A DNA stretch of 39,888 nucleotides, taken from positions 1-39,888 of IMG/VR virus record IMGVR_UViG_3300028666_000063; one strand, written 5' to 3'. A program made the position numbers and the translations under genes. Of the stretch, positions 22,501-30,894 are shown in pieces. The first letter of the stretch is position 1, and each line of letters starts with the position of its first letter. Source of the DNA: a virus. The notes beneath the pieces are model-generated. The model ran no database searches, was not told the origin of the DNA, and saw nothing but the letters and a program-made list of their open reading frames with translations.

Positions 22501-24478
22501 CGGCTATCTTAGTTGGTGATCCATTGATACTCTTAAACGATAATGGAGATTCTGTTTTCACTGGTTTATCTTTGCCAACTAGTTTAATGGTATCATTCCC
22601 AGTTGCTTGTACTGCCTTGTCTGCTATTGCTTGCTGTTCGGCGGATACTGGTTTACCAAAAGCGTTTATGTCTCCACCATTCTTGACGAACGCTTCTTTC
22701 TTTGCAGCTAGATTAAGGTCACTCTTACTCAACCCCAAACTAGAGGCAACTGCGTCTGATTTCTGAGTAACACCGTTGGATTTAGTAAGAGGCGTGTATA
22801 GGGGCTTATCTACCCCACCCTTAACTCCACTAGGTTTGTATCCGATGTAGTCGTATAGTTGTTGTCCGCCATTTGGTTTTTCTTTTAAGTAACTTGTGAT
22901 GACATTCTTATCTTTACTTATATATGGCGTTCCACCATCCCACACTACAGCTAGACCATTCTTTTTTGCTAAGTCTGCCATCTCTACATTTAATCCACCA
23001 TTTTCAGGCCAGTATAGTTTTTTATTACCATCAACAACATCTTGGAGCATTTTTGCATCAGCACTGTCCTTAAAGTATGGAGATGTTACGTCAGATAATC
23101 CATTAAACTCTGCTTGAGAACGAGCATTATATAAACTGCTCCCAGGAGGGTCTTGATACCTTGAATTATAGTCAAGCCACGCACTACCATCCTTGCCGTA
23201 TATGTTCTGCCCACCCTTAACTGGTATATTATCTACTGAGGGAGAAACCATAGACGCACCAACAGATTCGGGAACAACCGGAGTAGTTGGTGTTGGTGGG
23301 GGCGTAGTTGTGAGTGAAGTACCCACTGGTGCTTGTCCTGAGTTTTCAGTTATCTGTAGTGGGACTGTATTAGTTTGTACTGGTGAACTTCCACCCATTG
23401 CTTCGAGGTTAGAAATGGCTTTACTTAAAGCGGTTGGGTTGCCATCAAACTTACCTGTTACAATATCGTTAGCTAGGTTTATTCTTGACATAGCCTCTGG
23501 AGAACCGCCAGTAACGTCTGGATGGAACTGTTTAGCTAAGTCTGTGTATGCTTGTTTTATTTCTTGTGGGGTCGAGTTTTCCGTGACTCCGAGTATCTGT
23601 CTAGCACCTTCGGTCATCTTAGTAGCATCTTCTAGTGCTGCCTGAGAAGCTAAAGAGTCCTTAAAGGCACCATAACCCTCGAATATAGCTCCTAATCCAC
23701 CAGTAATTAAACCACTACCCAGTCTGCTAGAGGCGAAATCAAGTCCCTTATTTATAGCATTGTTAGTATTCTGGTCTTTGAATAGTTTTGTGTTAGATTT
23801 ACCAGAAGGGTCTTTATACATAGCTTGTTGTGCACCAACTAGACCAGCTACTCGGCCAGCTCTTGTAAGGTAGTTCAGCGCATCTCCAGTTACTCCAAGT
23901 GCTTTTGCACCTGCACTGACTGCTTCTCCACCAGCACCAGCTCCAGCACCCAAAGTCATAACCCCTGGTGCTGCGATACCACCCGAACGAATAGCTTTAT
24001 CTTGAGTCGTGTTGCTAACTAAGTTATTGCCTTGGTTTATAATAGGACTGAGTTGCGCTGGTTTAGTATTTTTTAGTTGCATCCCAAATGGTTTTAGTCC
24101 AGCATTTGTAACTGCGTTTAACCCTATTTGTCCGTACTTCGCAATAGGGTCAGTGATTGCCGCTGAGCCTTGTGCTAGACCCAACCCCGTTTGTGCCGCA
24201 AAATTAGGTATTTGACCCACAGCGTTTTGTAAGTGCTGCATATTAACTTGTGGAGTATTGTTGAAACCCAATGCCTGTCTCCGTGCATTCTGAAAGTTTT
24301 GTTGGTTCTGTTGAAATGGTTGAACGACTTTGTTCTGCACAAATCTTTGGACATTCTGCTGATTAGATGGCATCCGAGCTGATTGTGCGCCTGCCCTACC
24401 ATTAGCAACCATCCCGTTAAGTACATTACCTACGGGTCGTTCTATATTATTCTGGAGAAAATCAAGAAGTCCAGCCAT
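19481..24478 (-). CDS. Giant internal virion protein with J-domain
   Basis: 1665 residues, the largest gene. Gln/Asn-rich N terminus (1-150), then a Gly/Ala region with amphipathic hydrophobic stretches, and a complete J-domain at about 293-345 (ARQILGVTENSTPQEIKQAY; AKQFHPDV, with HPD at 319-321). Pro/Thr linkers and a large helical body follow, with a hydrophobic segment near 1100 (LAANILATAAIATGVGYLL). The C terminus is Gln-rich, then basic. Size, composition and position between nozzle and fibre genes fit a protein packed in the capsid and ejected with DNA. The J-domain could recruit host DnaK; this is inference. Confidence 0.78.
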   Translation of the reverse strand: MAGLLDFLQNNIERPVGNVLNGMVANGRAGAQSARMPSNQQNVQRFVQNKVVQPFQQNQQNFQNARRQALGFNNTPQVNMQHLQNAVGQIPNFAAQTGLGLAQGSAAITDPIAKYGQIGLNAVTNAGLKPFGMQLKNTKPAQLSPIINQGNNLVSNTTQDKAIRSGGIAAPGVMTLGAGAGAGGEAVSAGAKALGVTGDALNYLTRAGRVAGLVGAQQAMYKDPSGKSNTKLFKDQNTNNAINKGLDFASSRLGSGLITGGLGAIFEGYGAFKDSLASQAALEDATKMTEGARQILGVTENSTPQEIKQAYTDLAKQFHPDVTGGSPEAMSRINLANDIVTGKFDGNPTALSKAISNLEAMGGSSPVQTNTVPLQITENSGQAPVGTSLTTTPPPTPTTPVVPESVGASMVSPSVDNIPVKGGQNIYGKDGSAWLDYNSRYQDPPGSSLYNARSQAEFNGLSDVTSPYFKDSADAKMLQDVVDGNKKLYWPENGGLNVEMADLAKKNGLAVVWDGGTPYISKDKNVITSYLKEKPNGGQQLYDYIGYKPSGVKGGVDKPLYTPLTKSNGVTQKSDAVASSLGLSKSDLNLAAKKEAFVKNGGDINAFGKPVSAEQQAIADKAVQATGNDTIKLVGKDKPVKTESPLSFKSINGSPTKIAVPDVQPGDYQTAINNAVTVESVIRARTQSTVNAMRNLSKEEKANFWYSVEDPTISRSPQMEEAIARWRNLADTVHGTGNQELGGITPYTLNYARHVLDVSTEAKATKIADAINSNGGSVLPGDFKGLDRQKRLFDTRKAGESAGVVYTKDPVKDIIDYGEGSASALKKQTLIKSIVQADAGEAVKNRSFDLHNGKVIQVSQKGLDELKGFTHESPSSNPLIKGYRAVNRNAKAVTLGLSQFHPVNIGVLRVAPTMISEGHPIQAIKAVGGMFRAALDKSYADRVLKRALDDGIVEKSARIGMPYGSSDFRSEGVTTLHRALGENMVFGREMPSLQDGFTRSILGDLEKKGIGLGSTDAQATGTAGNHLMGYVNREVQNIDPKVMRGISDVFLSGQFTPAKAMLFKDAAQGGYAGSLGRRALAANILATAAIATGVGYLLKQKSDDIRDILLRALIDPAIPTPFKDDEGNTIQLRMPGTNTSDIAKLIGVKLVRGQDGHLGVEWQPGNLIASDGPTMDYFRSRLAIVPSDAVKISTNTDYSGKSLYSTLDSVSNQDKAIQVATTLLKGDLPIPLQGAPYLPIIKDHLPQASQDILTNTQGGVNPMLKSGLSSIGVTPTTDKTVGKGLSTTRYYDALDTAKQGLNNQEADVLDAYSGSKKDPVSGKYVVQPSVWDSTTKARSLLQNPGVIDKLITMNKGLNSQGEKVDPMWLLSKDQLVKTLQYQAMDTGPQKTNWYADNKQWYQPVADNRNKFFSSLPPSDPNKLAQPIEYPQPTPQVQSVMDKYYSMTDPTQKAQFMKVNPQLQDQMDKQVKYANDVLVAKGQAAQKTYPVATPQVQSFTDNYLAADKATRASLRNTNPQMYQNMISYFDSTDLYGIGNQAAQSQLQGNPDTTSKELKQMSSLSQDIYQNTDGTYLVVPAGWMQGLTNSSSGYGYGGGKKNFGAASRLKIKSGKVSTKLPKVKTIKLTVQGGIKSGNTGIPTTLKLAKAKLPRLTANTNKRSKLYS

Positions 24479-24486
24479 TAAAGTTC

Positions 24487-25356
24487 CTAACTATTTGGGT
24501 TAAGGTATTGATCTAGTGGGTTAGCAGCAGCTTTAGAAGTCGTACTAGCCTGTTGTCCAGTTGTTCCGTTTGGAGAGTAAGGAGAAAGTGAAGCACCCAC
24601 GTTAGCCATTGTAATAGGAGTTAAGGTTGGAGCGACAGTAGAGGCACCACCACTATACATTGGAGTCAGTGAATCATTAACCTGTGAGGTATAAGGTGAA
24701 TACTGTGCGTTGTAGTTAGCGTTTTCATTAGCCATAGCATTCTGTTCAGTGTTGTTGAATCCTGCCTTTGCTTGATCTAACGTTGTCTGCTGGTCGGTCA
24801 GATTATTATTTGACGTATTGTAGGCATCAAGGATCTTCTGGTTATAGTTACCTATTTGAGATTGATAAGCGTCAGGTGAAACATTTGAGAAGTAGGCTTG
24901 GTTAGCATTTTGTTGAGTATTCATTGAACCCATAATGTCTTGTCTGTTTTGGTTGAGGGCTTTCTGTTGCTGTTCGTAACTTAAAAGACCTGCGCCATAG
25001 GCAGCGTTGATGTTTTTGACATTTGCATTGTGAGTCTGTAAGACTGCTGCAAGTTGGTCTGCGGTCGGAGCAGAAGAACCGGAGGTAGAAGCAGAACTTG
25101 TGTCTGTTCCCGCGTTGTCCCAAGGCATCATTTGACCACCTTCTTTGGAGTAGTCAGATTGAGCTATTGCTTGAACGTCTGTATTACCACCATTGTTAGC
25201 GGCTTTGTAGAAGTTGTAACCACCATCTGCCGAGGGCATGTAGAAGTAGTAGTACCCGTTACTAAATGTTCCACCCGAAGGAAGGTTAGAGTTTGCGCTT
25301 GCTGTGTCTACGCCTTGACCGAAATCATAGGCCTTGTTGTATGCTGGTGCTGCCAT
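24487..25356 (-). CDS. Asn/Gln-rich internal virion protein
   Basis: 289 residues with strong Asn, Gln, Ser, Ala bias (NNNLTDQQTTLDQAKAGF; NAMANENANYNAQYSPY). N-terminal YYYFYMPSADGGYNFYKAAN, central helical QQQ-rich part. Resembles small ejection or internal proteins that precede a giant one. Site AAAGGCAATAAA-ATG. Its start is next to the divergent CAP gene. Confidence 0.6.
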   Translation of the reverse strand: MAAPAYNKAYDFGQGVDTASANSNLPSGGTFSNGYYYFYMPSADGGYNFYKAANNGGNTDVQAIAQSDYSKEGGQMMPWDNAGTDTSSASTSGSSAPTADQLAAVLQTHNANVKNINAAYGAGLLSYEQQQKALNQNRQDIMGSMNTQQNANQAYFSNVSPDAYQSQIGNYNQKILDAYNTSNNNLTDQQTTLDQAKAGFNNTEQNAMANENANYNAQYSPYTSQVNDSLTPMYSGGASTVAPTLTPITMANVGASLSPYSPNGTTGQQASTTSKAAANPLDQYLNPNS

Positions 25357-25360
25357 TTTA

Positions 25361-25389
25361 TTGCCTTTCTTGACAAGTTATGTTATAAT
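25361..25389 (+). promoter_or_regulatory. Own promoter of the CAP gene, likely leaderless
   Basis: TATAAT at 25384-25389 with TTGCCT (4 of 6) at 25361-25366, 17-bp spacer. The expected start, 6-7 nt after TATAAT, falls on the ATG at 25396. No ribosome site is present, so the mRNA is probably leaderless. A TTGACA at 25370 is only 8 bp from TATAAT and cannot serve as its -35. Confidence 0.7.
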
Positions 25390-25395
25390 GTTTAT

Positions 25396-25890
25396 ATGAA
25401 AAAGTTATTGATTATTATTGCTGTTTTAAGCGTTGTTTTAGCGGGGGGTATCTACTGGTACCAGACTCGACCTAAAAGCGTCACACAGACGCTCTCTGTA
25501 GTCCACAAGACCACTTCTGTGGTGGTTACACCGACTCCAGACTGTTCGGTTACCGATGTTGGAGTTATTACCGCCATAAACAAGTATCGTTCTGAAAATG
25601 GTGTTCCTCCGCTCACATTGGACACATCTCTTGATAGTTATGCTGTTCAGCGTGTGATTAGTATGAATGGTGTTATGGACGATCACGTTGGTTTGAAAGG
25701 TGCGGCTGATTTACTTGGTTATAAGACAATCGGGGAGGATCAGAACTTTGCTCCTATTTGTACGAACTCTGAAGCGAGAGTTAAGGGGTTTATACCCTCT
25801 CCTGAACACTGGGATAGCCTTATGAATCCTAACTTTACTCGTGTAGGCATCGGTTATTTTAAAAATGTTCTTGATATTGTTTTAGGGTAG
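25396..25890 (+). CDS. Membrane-anchored CAP-domain protein (moron)
   Basis: 164 residues. N-terminal signal/anchor MKKLLIIIAVLSVVLAGGIYWY, a Thr/Val-rich linker, then a CAP (SCP/PR1) domain at about 50-160: VGVITAINKYRSENGVPPLTLDTSLDSYAVQRV, DDHVGLK, and EHWDSLMNPNFTRVGIGY. The usual His pair is partly kept. It stands against the leftward structural operon with its own host-type promoter, so it may be expressed independently of lytic genes, for example to alter the cell surface or exclude other phages. A longer in-frame reading from 25054 is antisense to the neighbour and rejected. Confidence 0.82.
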   Translation: MKKLLIIIAVLSVVLAGGIYWYQTRPKSVTQTLSVVHKTTSVVVTPTPDCSVTDVGVITAINKYRSENGVPPLTLDTSLDSYAVQRVISMNGVMDDHVGLKGAADLLGYKTIGEDQNFAPICTNSEARVKGFIPSPEHWDSLMNPNFTRVGIGYFKNVLDIVLG

Positions 25891-25901
25891 CAAGAGCCCT
25901 A
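25883..25901 (+). terminator. Weak hairpin after the CAP gene
   Basis: TAGGG (25883-25887) with CCCTA (25897-25901), 9-nt loop, then TCTTATAG. It overlaps the stop codon and lies between convergent genes. Too short to be certain. Confidence 0.35.
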
Positions 25902-25911
25902 TCTTATAGAC

Positions 25912-27603
25912 CTATAGAAGGGTACTTGTAGCTCTAATAATGGTAGGTGACTGTGAACCCTTGAATGCTATGAAGTCGTGGGTACCTCCTACACAAGTAG
26001 CATTTAGGTAATAAGAAGATTTAGCGGCCATTGATTTGTTAATCTTCGCCGTTACTGTCGATGCGATTGTGCCTACTCCAGTACCAACCCAGTTAGACTG
26101 AAGATAGGTAGTCAACCTAAACTCGCTCTGGCTGTTATTGGCCGTTGATAGTGTTGCTACAACCTGAGCCGTGGTGCTGTTTCTGTTACCGAAAAGAGGA
26201 GCAAAGTACTCTAGCGACCATAAACCAATAGGAACGGATATTGAGCCACCTATGTTGTACCAAGTTCCCGCTAACGCAGTGGCTTGGTTAGTATCAAGTG
26301 ACGATGATACTTCCACCTTCCACTTATCAGGATTCAATGGAAACCCATAAGGTGCTTTCTGTGTTGAGTAGTAGGCATTACTTACTGTAGCGTTCATCAT
26401 TGTATAGTCAGTACCTGAGTAGATAGTGACTGTAGTATTTGGGTTAGAGTAAGATGAAGCAGTTACTAGGGCGTATTTAGTTAGTGTTAGGTCGCCTGTA
26501 CCTTGTGCGGTAGCAGCAGCGTATTTAGCAGCGATAGTTTGTTCGTCTAGGGCATAGGCAGCGATGAATAGGTCGTCTATTTGACCGTTGAACCAAGATG
26601 AGTTGGCTCCAGAACTAGACTTACATCCGATTCTTAGCAAGTTCGATGCACCGTAAGCTGGTGCTGGGGTGTATCCAGACACCTCTAGTTTCCCGTCCAG
26701 GTAAACTTGTGTGTAGTTGTTTCTAAAAGACCAAACAGCGTAGTGCCAGTTGCCATCAGTTACGGTGGTTGTTCCCGTAACTCCAACATAACTAGAGGCC
26801 GATGTATTTTGACCCGTTTGTGCGAACAATACATTACCTGCCGTAATACCTATTTTTATACCAGCTTCATTGGTGGGGTTTACTGAATATGATTGGAATA
26901 GGTACTTTTCAGCACCAGTATTACTCGTCTTAAACCATACTCCTATTGTGAAGTTGTCAGTCGGCTTTAGAGTAGCTGCATCTGTTATTGAGAGTGCTTG
27001 CGTAGAACCGTCTAAAGTAAGAGCGTTAGAGAACTTACCTGCTGTATAGGTAGGAGTTCCGATATTTGCCATAGTAGCAGAACCCTTAGAGTCGGCAGAG
27101 TTAGTATCAAATGACCAGTAGTTCTGGATAGCTTGTACTTGGTCGAACTTCATTCTGACACCAGGATAGAGAGAAGCTGTTGAGTCACCAGTAATGGTAG
27201 CAGTTTGAGTTGGACCGTCTACGGTAGCGTAAGTTAGAGTACCAGCAGCATTCCAAGTATCATATCTAGGAGACTGGGCAAGGTAAACAGCAGACATACC
27301 ACTCATTACATGAGCTGTGTTAATATGGGCCACGCCTACTCCTAGGGTTCCATTTGAAGTATTAGCTAGACCTCTAGTAAGACCTGTGAGAGCGCCTGTT
27401 CCTGTTACATAAGTGGCGTATCCGATAGTTTCTGGTCCGTTGTCTGATCCAACTGCGGTAGATGAATCGTAATCTATTTGTAGAATACCATTAGTTGCAG
27501 GTAAATTAAGTCCTGCCGCTACCGTTGCCGATGTTGCGACACCCGTAATTGCTCCCGATAAGGTTGTTGTTAAGTAGTCTGAAGTTGGTACTGAGTAAGC
27601 CAT
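25912..27603 (-). CDS. Tail fibre / spike with LamG domain
   Basis: 563 residues. N-terminal virion-attachment-like part (YSVPTSDYLTTTLSGAITG), then a LamG/concanavalin-like domain at about 160-360 (NYWSFDTNSADSKGSA; FTIGVWFKTSNTG; NWHYAVWSFRNNYTQVYLDGK; GQIDDLFIAAYALDEQTI). The C-terminal beta domain ends in FIAFKGSQSPTIIRAT. Likely receptor-binding. Site AGGAGATACT-ATG. Confidence 0.78.
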   Translation of the reverse strand: MAYSVPTSDYLTTTLSGAITGVATSATVAAGLNLPATNGILQIDYDSSTAVGSDNGPETIGYATYVTGTGALTGLTRGLANTSNGTLGVGVAHINTAHVMSGMSAVYLAQSPRYDTWNAAGTLTYATVDGPTQTATITGDSTASLYPGVRMKFDQVQAIQNYWSFDTNSADSKGSATMANIGTPTYTAGKFSNALTLDGSTQALSITDAATLKPTDNFTIGVWFKTSNTGAEKYLFQSYSVNPTNEAGIKIGITAGNVLFAQTGQNTSASSYVGVTGTTTVTDGNWHYAVWSFRNNYTQVYLDGKLEVSGYTPAPAYGASNLLRIGCKSSSGANSSWFNGQIDDLFIAAYALDEQTIAAKYAAATAQGTGDLTLTKYALVTASSYSNPNTTVTIYSGTDYTMMNATVSNAYYSTQKAPYGFPLNPDKWKVEVSSSLDTNQATALAGTWYNIGGSISVPIGLWSLEYFAPLFGNRNSTTAQVVATLSTANNSQSEFRLTTYLQSNWVGTGVGTIASTVTAKINKSMAAKSSYYLNATCVGGTHDFIAFKGSQSPTIIRATSTLL

Positions 27604-27611
27604 AGTATCTC

Positions 27612-29189
27612 CTAGTTTATTTTGTAAGTTGAATTAAACTTATAATGTGTAAATGGTATGAATGTTTGGGTAATTGTATCTAGTCTCCATATACCCGATG
27701 AAGTGATCTTATATTGGATAGCAAACTTCTGCCCCTTTGCCCTCATTCTTAAAGGTTGTCCGACATAGTTTGTAATCGTTAAAGTATTAGTCGCATCTCC
27801 TAGTGGCAAAAGACCGAACTTATCTCTACCAAATCCTCCTTGAGGACGACCCTGTGAGATAGACTTAGGTGCAGTTACCTGTGAATCATTGAATATTGCA
27901 TAAACATTGACCGTCCCACTTAAAGTTCCGAACACAAAGGTTGAGTCCATAAAAAGTTTGACAATATCGGGAAGTGTTTGGTCGAAAGATTTAGAGTACC
28001 AATAAGAGGAAATTGTCGCGCCGTCATCCGTTGATCCAGAGTACATTGTATAAACTGATGAGGAAGTTGGATGTCCAAAAACTATTGATTGAGTATTATC
28101 TGAAGAAATATAAACCATCGCTTCGCTTGCAGACATATTTGTCCAGTTTAACCAACCTTTATATCTAGTATCATAAGTGAAACACGAATCATTAACCGTA
28201 CCACCGACTGAGTAGAATAAATGGTACTTGAATCTGTAAAACTCACCAACAAGTTTAGCTTTATTCGCTGCGGTCATCCCTACAAAGAGTTGTTGAATCT
28301 TACCTGAAATAGCAGTTGACCTTACGACCCCGACAAAGTTAGCCACATCTCCTAGTGAGTAAACCCCATCATCAGCAGCAAAGTATAAATCTTCCCCTAC
28401 TTGAGCGATTGATCTTGCTGAAACACAACCGATAGCATTAGTTACGAGTGAAATCGTGAACGTATTTGCCGAAGTAGCTGGTACGACTGAGTAGATTGAA
28501 TCTCTGAGAAATACATATAAAGCATTTTTAAATACTCTTAGTCCAGTTATTTCAGCACCCGAACCAAACTTAAACGAAACCCAGCCTGAGGAAGCATCTG
28601 AAAAATCTCCCAGTTTAGAAGTCGGAGAAGTCCCTGAACCACCTGCGGTAGATTCCATATATTGACCGCTAAAGTTTAAACGATCAGGGTAAACATCATC
28701 TATCAACCATATTCTATTATTATAATAAACAGGTAAATATCCTATTGTTCCATTTGTAGTTACATTCCAGGCAGCACCATCCCAGTGTTGCATTGTATCA
28801 GCGCCATTGCCGATGTAAAAGTTATTAGCGGCCTCAACACCATTGATACTTTTGTTTTGAAATGTGGTTCCGGTAACATTAGTCCAACTTCCTCCATCAG
28901 TTGAGTACGAAAGTACTACGGATGCGCCGTTAGATTTAAAGGCTAACAACTGATGCAAAGAAGCAGTATGTAGTTCGCCCATTCCTGCCACACCCGATGT
29001 ATAAGTTGCAGGTGTCCCTATCTGAGTATAACCTTGACGATTTCCTATACCACCTTTACCTAAAAAGTCACAGTTAGAAGCATCTGGAGACTCATTATCC
29101 TGGATTTGACGAACACCGATAAAACTATTCTGACCTCCTGAAAAGTCAGCATAGTAAGTCTTTTGCAGTTGTCCTTCAGTAGTTTTCAT
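27612..29189 (-). CDS. Tail nozzle / tubular protein B-like
   Basis: 525 residues from ATG 29189 (ATGA overlap with the preceding adaptor gene; TTG at 29198 is unlikely). Beta-propeller-like body: YADFSGGQNSFIGVRQIQDNESPDASNCDFLGKGGIGNRQGY, then repeated short strands. FSGG-N...ESPDA-N is common at the N terminus of podovirus nozzle proteins. Probably the distal tail tube through which DNA exits. Confidence 0.68.
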   Translation of the reverse strand: MKTTEGQLQKTYYADFSGGQNSFIGVRQIQDNESPDASNCDFLGKGGIGNRQGYTQIGTPATYTSGVAGMGELHTASLHQLLAFKSNGASVVLSYSTDGGSWTNVTGTTFQNKSINGVEAANNFYIGNGADTMQHWDGAAWNVTTNGTIGYLPVYYNNRIWLIDDVYPDRLNFSGQYMESTAGGSGTSPTSKLGDFSDASSGWVSFKFGSGAEITGLRVFKNALYVFLRDSIYSVVPATSANTFTISLVTNAIGCVSARSIAQVGEDLYFAADDGVYSLGDVANFVGVVRSTAISGKIQQLFVGMTAANKAKLVGEFYRFKYHLFYSVGGTVNDSCFTYDTRYKGWLNWTNMSASEAMVYISSDNTQSIVFGHPTSSSVYTMYSGSTDDGATISSYWYSKSFDQTLPDIVKLFMDSTFVFGTLSGTVNVYAIFNDSQVTAPKSISQGRPQGGFGRDKFGLLPLGDATNTLTITNYVGQPLRMRAKGQKFAIQYKITSSGIWRLDTITQTFIPFTHYKFNSTYKIN

Positions 29190-29830
29190 TGTACCCAATT
29201 AACCTGACTAGAACCGAGTCCATCAAGGGTGTAGTCGGGACCGTTCATTAAATCAGCAATAAATAGTGCCTTAATTCCCTGTTCGTACTTCTGTTCGTAA
29301 AGTTGCTGTAATTGAGTGTTACGTTCATCAGAAATCCAGTTCTTAGCAGCCGCACCGTAGGCTACCAGTTCAGGGTCAATTACTACACAGATATCAGTAG
29401 GATTAACCATATCTGCTACGTTGTAATGGTAAAAAATAGTGACTGTTCCAGTTTGAATGTTAGAGTTAAATATGTAGGAGTCCGTGATTGGTCCACTATA
29501 GGTAATCCAATAAACGGGGGTAGAAGTATCGTAAGAGTCTCTATCTGCAACATTTATGCATTGAAAAACTTGGTCAGGGTTGCCTGTACCGATAATCCTA
29601 GCGTCATCAATTCCCCAACCAGGGTAATAGTCAGTTGGAAGGGCTGCCGTACCACCAGATAGAGTGATAGAACCCGATTCAAGGTTCCATGAGAACTTAT
29701 AGTCACCTAAAATGTCCTGAATAACTGAATTGATGTGTCTCTGTAAAACAGCAGATGCGGTTGAGGTTGAGGTTTCTCCGATAAGGTCGTTTGCCCTTTG
29801 CTGGACCTGTGCGAACGTACTATTTGCCAT
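29186..29830 (-). CDS. Head-tail adaptor / tubular protein A-like
   Basis: 214 residues. N-terminal helices (FAQVQQRANDLIGETSTSTASAVLQRHINSVIQDIL), then strands, and a C-terminal helix (RNTQLQQLYEQKYEQGIKALF). This matches podovirus adaptor proteins that bind beneath the portal ring. It is the first gene after promoter B, with AAGGAAT as ribosome site, and couples by ATGA to the nozzle gene. Confidence 0.7.
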   Translation of the reverse strand: MANSTFAQVQQRANDLIGETSTSTASAVLQRHINSVIQDILGDYKFSWNLESGSITLSGGTAALPTDYYPGWGIDDARIIGTGNPDQVFQCINVADRDSYDTSTPVYWITYSGPITDSYIFNSNIQTGTVTIFYHYNVADMVNPTDICVVIDPELVAYGAAAKNWISDERNTQLQQLYEQKYEQGIKALFIADLMNGPDYTLDGLGSSQVNWVQ

Positions 29831-29847
29831 GATATTCCTTGCTTATA

Positions 29848-29860
29848 CCTTATATATACG
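29848..29860 (-). promoter_or_regulatory. Late-type promoter element CGTATATATAAGG (site B)
   Basis: Lies 18 bp before the adaptor start, preceded by TTTGT and followed by TATAAGCAAGGAAT. The surrounding 35 bp are nearly the same as at site D (38089). It would give a very short leader and drive the tail, internal protein, fibre and lysis genes. Confidence 0.68.
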
Positions 29861-29865
29861 ACAAA

Positions 29866-30894
29866 CTAAATATCTTTTCGTAGCAAATTGTCCATCCATT
29901 TTATTAGAGGTTTGGTGAGTTTCTTCATATCATATTTTTTACTCACGAAGTGGTAGGCTTTTTCTCTTTGAGAACGCCTTAGTTTTTCATCTAAAATTAA
30001 CTTCTCTATCTGTTCATACCAGTCATAATTAGTTGAAGCATACAAGACCGGCATGTCCTTTTGGTTTTCTACGGGTGAGGCCACGACAGGAATCTTTAAC
30101 ATCGAGAACTCCTGTACTGCAATATTACTCTTACAACGATTATAGGGTTTGTCAATTAAAGGTACTAAGCCAATATCTAGTTTCAGAGAGGCTAAAGTCT
30201 TGGGAAAGTCCATCGTACTAACCCATCCGTGATGTTCGGTTTTAAACGGTGGTTCTACTCCCAAAGTCACAAACTCGATATCGTACTTCTTCTTGAGTTC
30301 TTCAAGGGCAGGTCTTACTAGGGCGACATCAGCGTTATGACCTGAAGCGCCACGCCAACCAATACGAATCTTTTTGTTCTTATACTTAGTCCTTAGTTTA
30401 TCCCAGTCCTCAACACTCTGACCATTATAATTAACATAGATATTCGGATTAAGGTGTTTATAAGTATCTACTAACAATGGAACTGATACGGTAATTCCGT
30501 CTGCTAACTTTAAACAAGTTTCCATGTTGTGCTTTAGTGCGTCTACGTTCTTACGGGCAGGATTATCTGAGGATACATTATATAAGTCATCATCGATATC
30601 TACGACCCACTTTGCCCCAGACCATCTTCTTAGGTCTAATATCTTTAGTATCTCATCGAAGTCATAGATCATGGTCGTCCAAATAACATCAGCCCCTTTG
30701 GCAATTTTCATTAAAGTTCCATCTTCGAGAAATGGTCCACTATCCTTTTGGGAAAAGGTAGCGACTTCGTTCTGTCCAGAGAATCTATTAGTAGCGTACT
30801 TAACCCCAGTCTTACCAATGAAAATAATCGGGTTGATAATACGATACCAACCAACAGCAGTATCTTGTCTGGTAAGTCCTGCTATTTTTTCCAT
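29866..30894 (-). CDS. Glycosyltransferase, GT4-like (GT-B fold)
   Basis: 342 residues. N-terminal donor-independent domain with GWYRIINPIIFIGKTG and VVDIDDDLY; C-terminal nucleotide-sugar domain with IRIGWRGASGHNADV, MDFPKTLASLKLDIGLVPL, and CKSNIAVQEFSMLKIPVVAS (the E-rich GT4 motif). It would transfer a sugar from an NDP-donor. ATG after AAGGAATACGAGTC, 13-nt overlap with the preceding GT2. Confidence 0.82.
   Translation of the reverse strand: MEKIAGLTRQDTAVGWYRIINPIIFIGKTGVKYATNRFSGQNEVATFSQKDSGPFLEDGTLMKIAKGADVIWTTMIYDFDEILKILDLRRWSGAKWVVDIDDDLYNVSSDNPARKNVDALKHNMETCLKLADGITVSVPLLVDTYKHLNPNIYVNYNGQSVEDWDKLRTKYKNKKIRIGWRGASGHNADVALVRPALEELKKKYDIEFVTLGVEPPFKTEHHGWVSTMDFPKTLASLKLDIGLVPLIDKPYNRCKSNIAVQEFSMLKIPVVASPVENQKDMPVLYASTNYDWYEQIEKLILDEKLRRSQREKAYHFVSKKYDMKKLTKPLIKWMDNLLRKDI

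Noticed and set aside
23193-23645. 150-residue plus-strand frame opposite the giant virion gene
   Set aside because: Antisense shadow: no ribosome site, Val/Ser/Pro bias from the opposite frame, and the J-domain is clear on the other strand.
25054-25395. Long N-terminal extension of the CAP-domain frame
   Set aside because: It is antisense to a well-supported virion gene, has Cys/Val-rich composition typical of a shadow, and the signal peptide, promoter and ATG at 25396 explain the gene.
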